From: an uncultured Verrucomicrobiota bacterium
GTDB taxonomy: Bacteria; Verrucomicrobiota; Kiritimatiellia; CAIQIC01; Lenti-01
Direction of reading: 5' to 3'
Assembly (NCBI GenBank): GCA_937860055.1
Contig: CALMBO010000029.1
Coordinates: 310,001 to 374,000, forward strand
Length of the DNA stretch: 64,000 nucleotides
Positions within the stretch are counted from its first letter, which is position 1; each line of letters starts with the position of its first letter. Shown here in pieces: positions 59,836 through 64,000 of the stretch. Below the pieces are notes generated by a model. The model did no database searches. It had not been told where the DNA came from and saw only the letters and a program-made list of their open reading frames with translations. The position numbers and the translations under genes are program-made.

Positions 59836-60965
59836 GGCTTCCCCCGTCCATCGCATCCCGCCGCCCCCCGGTAGAAGCGGGCAAAGGCATCCAGCGCGAC
59901 GGCCGGCGAGTGGTTTTGCTCGACCACCGCGCGTCCGTGGCGCCCCATCGCCGCCGCTTCGTCCCGGTTCCGCAGCAAGGCGGTCCATGCCTCCGCCACT
60001 TCGGCGGGCGAAGCTTCCCGCGGCAGCAGGCGGCCGGTTTCCAGGTTCCGCACCAGTTCGCGGTTGCCTCCGCAATCCGTGGCCAGCACCGGCAGGCGGG
60101 CCGCCATGTACTCGAGGATGGTGTTCGACAACCCCTCGTTGCGCGACGGCACCAGCGCCCCCGCTTCGCACAACGACAGCAACGACGGGGTTTCCATCAC
60201 CTCGCCCAGGAAGCACACGGCCTTCTCCACGCCGTTGGCGGCCGCCTTCTCGCGAAGCAGAGGCATTTCCCGCCCGTCGCCGACGACGACCAGCACCGCG
60301 TCGGGAATTTCCTGCCGGACCTGCGGAAGGGCGTCGATCAGCAAGCCGGTGTTCTTTTCCGGATCCAGCCGGTTCACCACCACCATCCGCCGGCCGGCCG
60401 GCAGGCGGTCCGCGCAGGGGCAAGGCAGGACGGACAGCCGGTCGCGTTCGTCCACGTCCAGCAGATTGGGCAGCACCTCGATCTTCCCGGCCGGCAGCCC
60501 CTGCGAGATGAAGTGCGCCCGGACGGCCTCGGCATTGGCCACCACGCGGCCGGCGGCGCGATCGGCCCGGCGCATCAGGACCTGCTTGTGCCAGGGATAG
60601 ATCTGGCCGAGATCGCGGCGGCTCGTCACGAACCCCGTGCCTGCCCGCCGCGCGGCGAACTGGCCGAAGATCGCGGCATCCGCGTCCCACGCATGGAGCA
60701 GGTCGCACCGCTCGCGGACCAGCCAATCCGCCAGGCGCACCACCTCGAGAACCGTCGACGGCCTCGCCAAATGCCGGATGGGAACCTCCCGAACCGGGCC
60801 GCAAGCCGCCTCCACCGCCTCGAGGAAGAACCCCCGCCGGTGGAATGCCGCCACCCGGTGCGGCAGCCCCCGCTTCGCCAGCCCCATGGCGATCCGCGCG
60901 CATTGGCCTTCCGTGCCGCCGCGGATCAGGTCGAAAACCAGATGGAACACCCGGGGATCGCTCAT
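59832..60965 (-). CDS. GT4-family glycosyltransferase
   Basis: A 377-residue GT-B enzyme. The N-terminal half starts with FHLVFDLIRGGTEGQCARIA, the usual GT4 loop with a glycine pair. The C-terminal half has VVNRLDPEKN, VVGDGREMPLL and the EX7E region PSRNEGLSNTILEYMA. It adds a sugar from a nucleotide donor on the cytoplasmic face, probably to a lipid-linked glycan. Both ends overlap neighbours by ATGA. Confidence 0.9.
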   Translation of the reverse strand: MSDPRVFHLVFDLIRGGTEGQCARIAMGLAKRGLPHRVAAFHRRGFFLEAVEAACGPVREVPIRHLARPSTVLEVVRLADWLVRERCDLLHAWDADAAIFGQFAARRAGTGFVTSRRDLGQIYPWHKQVLMRRADRAAGRVVANAEAVRAHFISQGLPAGKIEVLPNLLDVDERDRLSVLPCPCADRLPAGRRMVVVNRLDPEKNTGLLIDALPQVRQEIPDAVLVVVGDGREMPLLREKAAANGVEKAVCFLGEVMETPSLLSLCEAGALVPSRNEGLSNTILEYMAARLPVLATDCGGNRELVRNLETGRLLPREASPAEVAEAWTALLRNRDEAAAMGRHGRAVVEQNHSPAVALDAFARFYRGAAGCDGRGKP

Positions 60966-62251
60966 GGCACCAATGGTTCCTGGATTCCCGCAAGGCGTTC
61001 CCGCTTTGCCTCCTCCTCCCGCTTCAGGATTCCGACCAGGCCGGAAACCAGGCCGGCGAACATCATCATCGGCGGATGCCAGGGCATGGGGCAGAACGAT
61101 CCACCCACGGCAATCGCCACCGCCTGCATCTGGAAGGTCCATCCCAGGTCCTGCACCGCCGGCCAATGCGCCGCATGCCGGCGGACCCATCCGCCCCCGA
61201 AGAACGTGATGGCGATGAATCCCGCATACAGGCCCATTCCAATCAGCCCCATCTGGCGCCCGGCGATCAGGATTTCGCAGTGCACCTGCCCCGTCGCCAT
61301 CGGGAACCGGTCGGCATACCGGGAGGGATCCGCCCACACGCCCACCCCGAAGAAGAGATGTTCCTTGATCAGCGCCCACGTGTGGGCGTTCTTCTGCTGC
61401 CGCTCGTCCGCGCTCAGTTCATCCTGCGACATCCGGCGGATGGGCTCCGCGTCCGACGCATTGAAAAAGGATACGATGGACTGGGGGATCGTGCGGAACC
61501 GCTTCATGTTCTGCTCCCCGCTCATCGGGAACAGGATCACCAGGGCCGCCACGATGATCAGCAGGGCCCTCAAGTGCTTCCGCCCGTAGTGGGGCATCAG
61601 GAACGCCCCCATCACGATCAGGGTCAGCAATCCCGTCCGGCTGCCGGTCTGGAAGACGATGTAGACCGCCGCCAGGGCGCAGGCCAGGAAGGAATATTTC
61701 ATCCACTTCTTCGTCGCCTGCTGGTAGGCATACAGGTACAGGGGAAGAAAGACGCACATCATGTAGGCGTAGCTGTTGGGATTGTCGATTAGGGAGACCG
61801 CCGCGCCCATCAGCCGGTCCCCGGAATAGGTGGCGCCCAGGCTGGAGAGGCGCAGCCCCCCCTTCACCCACCACAGCGTGGAGAAAAGCGTGACCATCTG
61901 CACGGCCCAGATCCGCTCCACCGACGTGGCCATCGACTCCACCATGATCAGCAGCAGGGCGTTCTTCACCAGCAGATCGATGGATGGGTTCCACGCCGGC
62001 GAAACCTGGTACACGCCGAAATGCTGCGACAGCGTGGCGAAGAACAGCAGCGCAAAGGCCAGGACGGTCCCCGGCCCCAGGCGCACCACCGGCTGCCGCT
62101 TCTCCAGGCAGCCGAGGAAATGCAGGCCGAGCGCGGCCACGAAGGAAAGATCCGCGATGTGGAGCGGCCACAGGAAGGTGAACCGGTTCTGCGGCTGCAC
62201 CAGCAGGACGCAGATGTACCAGAGGAGGAACCGGAAGGCCCACAGGCTCAT
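60962..62251 (-). CDS. O-antigen ligase/polymerase-like membrane protein
   Basis: A 429-residue protein with about ten membrane segments and one large external loop (about residues 240-330) that contains FGVGVWADPS and GQVHCEILIAGRQMGL. This loop with a histidine-glutamate pair before a membrane segment is the typical Wzy/WaaL (O-antigen ligase) arrangement; related proteins also occur in exopolysaccharide loci. It could act as ligase or polymerase. The ATG overlaps the stop of the preceding GT2 gene. Confidence 0.78.
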   Translation of the reverse strand: MSLWAFRFLLWYICVLLVQPQNRFTFLWPLHIADLSFVAALGLHFLGCLEKRQPVVRLGPGTVLAFALLFFATLSQHFGVYQVSPAWNPSIDLLVKNALLLIMVESMATSVERIWAVQMVTLFSTLWWVKGGLRLSSLGATYSGDRLMGAAVSLIDNPNSYAYMMCVFLPLYLYAYQQATKKWMKYSFLACALAAVYIVFQTGSRTGLLTLIVMGAFLMPHYGRKHLRALLIIVAALVILFPMSGEQNMKRFRTIPQSIVSFFNASDAEPIRRMSQDELSADERQQKNAHTWALIKEHLFFGVGVWADPSRYADRFPMATGQVHCEILIAGRQMGLIGMGLYAGFIAITFFGGGWVRRHAAHWPAVQDLGWTFQMQAVAIAVGGSFCPMPWHPPMMMFAGLVSGLVGILKREEEAKRERLAGIQEPLVP

Positions 62252-63258
62252 GGCCCGCCTCCCGCCGCCGCCGCGGCCGCATCCAGCTCCGGACTGCTTT
62301 TCATCATCCCCAGTTCCACCAGCCGCCGCCAACCCGCGTATTTCTCCGCCCCCGGATGCCACAGGGTGAAATCCCCCTCCTTCTCGAACCGCGCCGCGTA
62401 GGCCTTGTATTCCGCCGAGGCGTTCCAATACACCCCCCGTTCCGCCTCCCGGAAGGCCTTTTCCTTGAAATCCTGCAGATACTTGAAATGGAGGACCGCC
62501 GCCTGCTCCTCCGCGATCTTCGCCCCTTCGATGGTGTGCAGCCCCCGGCGCAGGAACAGGTCCTTCGAATACTTGAAGAACGGATACTTGGAACATCCGA
62601 ACTCTTCGTTGAACACCCGGCCCCGCGTGCCGCCCATGTAGATGGAATCCGGCGCCTCGCCATCGAAGACGCGGTGGTATTTCTTCCGGACATATCCCTC
62701 CGCGTCGAACCACGGAGCCGCCTCCCTCGGATCTCCGCCCGCCCGGTATCCCGCCCGGCCGACGGGCTCGCGGGAGAACATCTCGATGAACAGGCTGTGG
62801 AGCGCCGCGCATCCCCGGCCATCCAGATGGCGGGCCAGGGCCGGCAGGTCCAGCCGGTCCATGCGGGGATAGACAAACAATTCATCCGCATCCAGCACCA
62901 GGCACCAGCGCCCCGCGGCGTATCGCCTCAGCAGGGGTTCCTGCCAATACAGCGGCCCCTTGTACTTTTCCCTCGAGAGGAACACATGGATGCGGGGATC
63001 GCCGCGCACCAGTTCCCGCGTCCCGTCCGAGGAATCGTTGTCCACCAGCAGCACGCGCGACACGCCCAGGTCGAAATGGTACTTCAGCATATAGGGCAGG
63101 CGCAGGGACTCGTTGCGGCAGACCACCACCATCCAGACCTCGTCCGGCCTCCATTCCGGAACGGGCCGGCCATCGACCTGCCTCATGCCCGCCCAGGCGG
63201 TTTTCCGCCTCACCCAGCGGTTCGCACGGATCTTCAGCTGTTCCAGCTTCCGCCCCAT
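62248..63258 (-). CDS. GT2-type glycosyltransferase (Glyco_tranf_2_4 group)
   Basis: A 336-residue enzyme. WMVVVCRNESLRLPYML, GVSRVLLVDNDSSDGT and LVLDADELFVYP follow the pattern of the PF13704 glycosyltransferases, with DADE as metal site. The C-terminal part is helical with many aromatic residues and has no membrane segment. The ATG overlaps the stop of the methyltransferase gene by one base (TGATG). A longer in-frame reading into the methyltransferase gene is rejected. Confidence 0.82.
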   Translation of the reverse strand: MGRKLEQLKIRANRWVRRKTAWAGMRQVDGRPVPEWRPDEVWMVVVCRNESLRLPYMLKYHFDLGVSRVLLVDNDSSDGTRELVRGDPRIHVFLSREKYKGPLYWQEPLLRRYAAGRWCLVLDADELFVYPRMDRLDLPALARHLDGRGCAALHSLFIEMFSREPVGRAGYRAGGDPREAAPWFDAEGYVRKKYHRVFDGEAPDSIYMGGTRGRVFNEEFGCSKYPFFKYSKDLFLRRGLHTIEGAKIAEEQAAVLHFKYLQDFKEKAFREAERGVYWNASAEYKAYAARFEKEGDFTLWHPGAEKYAGWRRLVELGMMKSSPELDAAAAAAGGGP

Positions 63259-63986
63259 CAGGTTCTTCCCCACCGCTTCTTCAGCGCGCGCTTGGCCAGG
63301 CTCAGCCCGTAGCGGACGGATTCCGGATCGACCTTGGACAGATAGGCCTGCGGATGGACCAGATCGAACGGCAGGACCGTGTCTTCCGAGCCGTCGGGCG
63401 CCGGCCGGAGTTCGGCCACCCGCCCCTGCGCAACGAACAGCAGCAGGTTTTCCCGGTACCAGACGGGGATCTGCTCGTCCGGCCAGAGGCGCGGCCTCAC
63501 CCAGTCGCGCACCACGTAGCCGCGGCGGGCGAACAGATCCACCCAATACGACTGCCATTGTTCATTGACATGGTGGTAGCCGCCCTGGAAGGGGATCGCC
63601 GCCGAGAAAACAACGAAGTCGGAGGCGTCCGCCAGTTCCCCGACAAAGCCCGCGGCGCGGGCGGGCGGCAGGTGCTCGGCCACTTCCAGGGAAATCGCCA
63701 GGTCGTATCTCCGCCCCACGTCCAGCCGTTCCGACAGATCGGCGCGGCGGAAGCTCTCCGGCGGAATCCGCAACAGCTTCTCCTCCACCCAGGACCCGTC
63801 GATGCCGGCGATTTCCGGAACGCCCTTTTCCCGCAGGACCGAGAGCCAGGCACCGACGCCGCAGCCCACGTCCAGCGCGGAACGGACCGGCGGAAGGCGC
63901 GGCAGGACCAGGTCGAGGATCCGGCCGGCGGCCTGCGCCGTCCATTCATAGCGGCTGGAATAGAAATAGGATTCGTACCGTTTCAT
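63258..63986 (-). CDS. SAM-dependent methyltransferase (class I)
   Basis: A 242-residue protein with the SAM motif LDVGCGVGAW at residues 38-47, then GIDGSWV, YDLAISLEVAEHLPP and FVVFSAAIPFQGGYHHVNEQW, a Methyltransf_23-type pattern found in polysaccharide loci. It probably methylates a sugar or caps a glycan chain. An AGGGGA stretch lies upstream. It is the first visible gene of the operon; anything further upstream is outside the window. Confidence 0.86.
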   Translation of the reverse strand: MKRYESYFYSSRYEWTAQAAGRILDLVLPRLPPVRSALDVGCGVGAWLSVLREKGVPEIAGIDGSWVEEKLLRIPPESFRRADLSERLDVGRRYDLAISLEVAEHLPPARAAGFVGELADASDFVVFSAAIPFQGGYHHVNEQWQSYWVDLFARRGYVVRDWVRPRLWPDEQIPVWYRENLLLFVAQGRVAELRPAPDGSEDTVLPFDLVHPQAYLSKVDPESVRYGLSLAKRALKKRWGRT

Positions 63987-64000
63987 CTTCGTCCCCTATT

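Noticed and set aside
1..64000. tRNA, rRNA, insertion sequences, prophage or integron features
   Set aside because: None was seen on reading both strands; no transposase or integrase motif appears in any supported gene.

Overview
The window is GC-rich bacterial chromosome with densely packed genes, often coupled by 1-4 base overlaps. It most likely comes from the PVC superphylum (Verrucomicrobiota/Kiritimatiellota). The main clue is a five-gene pilus-like locus with the domain make-up and order of Amuc_1102-1101-1100-1099-1098 of Akkermansia. Supporting signs are a PEP-CTERM protein and many TMTC-like membrane/TPR proteins. Assignment below phylum level is inference. No tRNA, rRNA, CRISPR array, integrase or IS element was seen.

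Layout. 1-3.6 kb (minus): coaE (cut by the window edge), an STT3-like membrane protein and a stand-alone 5'-3' exonuclease. 3.8-11.4 kb (minus): the pilus-like operon, with a clear promoter, Shine-Dalgarno sites and a candidate terminator. 11.5-14.8 kb: a cobalamin-dependent methionine synthase split into two overlapping genes. 14.9-26.4 kb (minus): a DUF3592/TPR protein, a small SseB-like protein, two large GT-C membrane proteins, a DinG-family helicase, a parvulin lipoprotein and a TMTC-like membrane protein. 26.5-46.1 kb: two DPM1-like GT2 enzymes, two NAD-dependent epimerases, five plus-strand TMTC paralogs and three other polytopic glycosyltransferase-like proteins, one of them STT3/AglB-like. 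46.2-47.3 kb: a PEP-CTERM protein and a repeat-filled gap. 47.3-53.0 kb (minus): three more TMTC paralogs in an operon. 53.2-57.9 kb (minus): signal peptidase I, LepA, Rpe and a rhomboid protease. 58.0-64 kb (minus): a tightly coupled polysaccharide operon (methyltransferase, GT2, O-antigen-ligase-like protein, GT4, GT-C protein).

How the genes may work together. About sixteen polytopic GT-C-type proteins, eight of them TMTC-like, lie with two enzymes of the type that makes polyprenyl-phosphate sugars, two nucleotide-sugar epimerases and a sortable surface protein. The simplest reading is an envelope glycosylation region: cytoplasmic GT2 enzymes charge lipid carriers, and GT-C enzymes transfer the sugars outside the membrane to proteins or glycans. 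This is inference; no acceptor or sugar can be read from sequence.

Two non-coding patterns stand out. Many single-gene units have a TANNNT box 6-9 bases before the ATG and no Shine-Dalgarno site, which predicts leaderless mRNAs, whereas the pilus operon and several housekeeping genes have normal leaders. There are also GTAG-headed REP-like hairpins (one inside a reading frame) and three TTTTCCA-N5-TGGAAAA palindromes spaced exactly 31 bp apart ahead of the three-gene TMTC operon.
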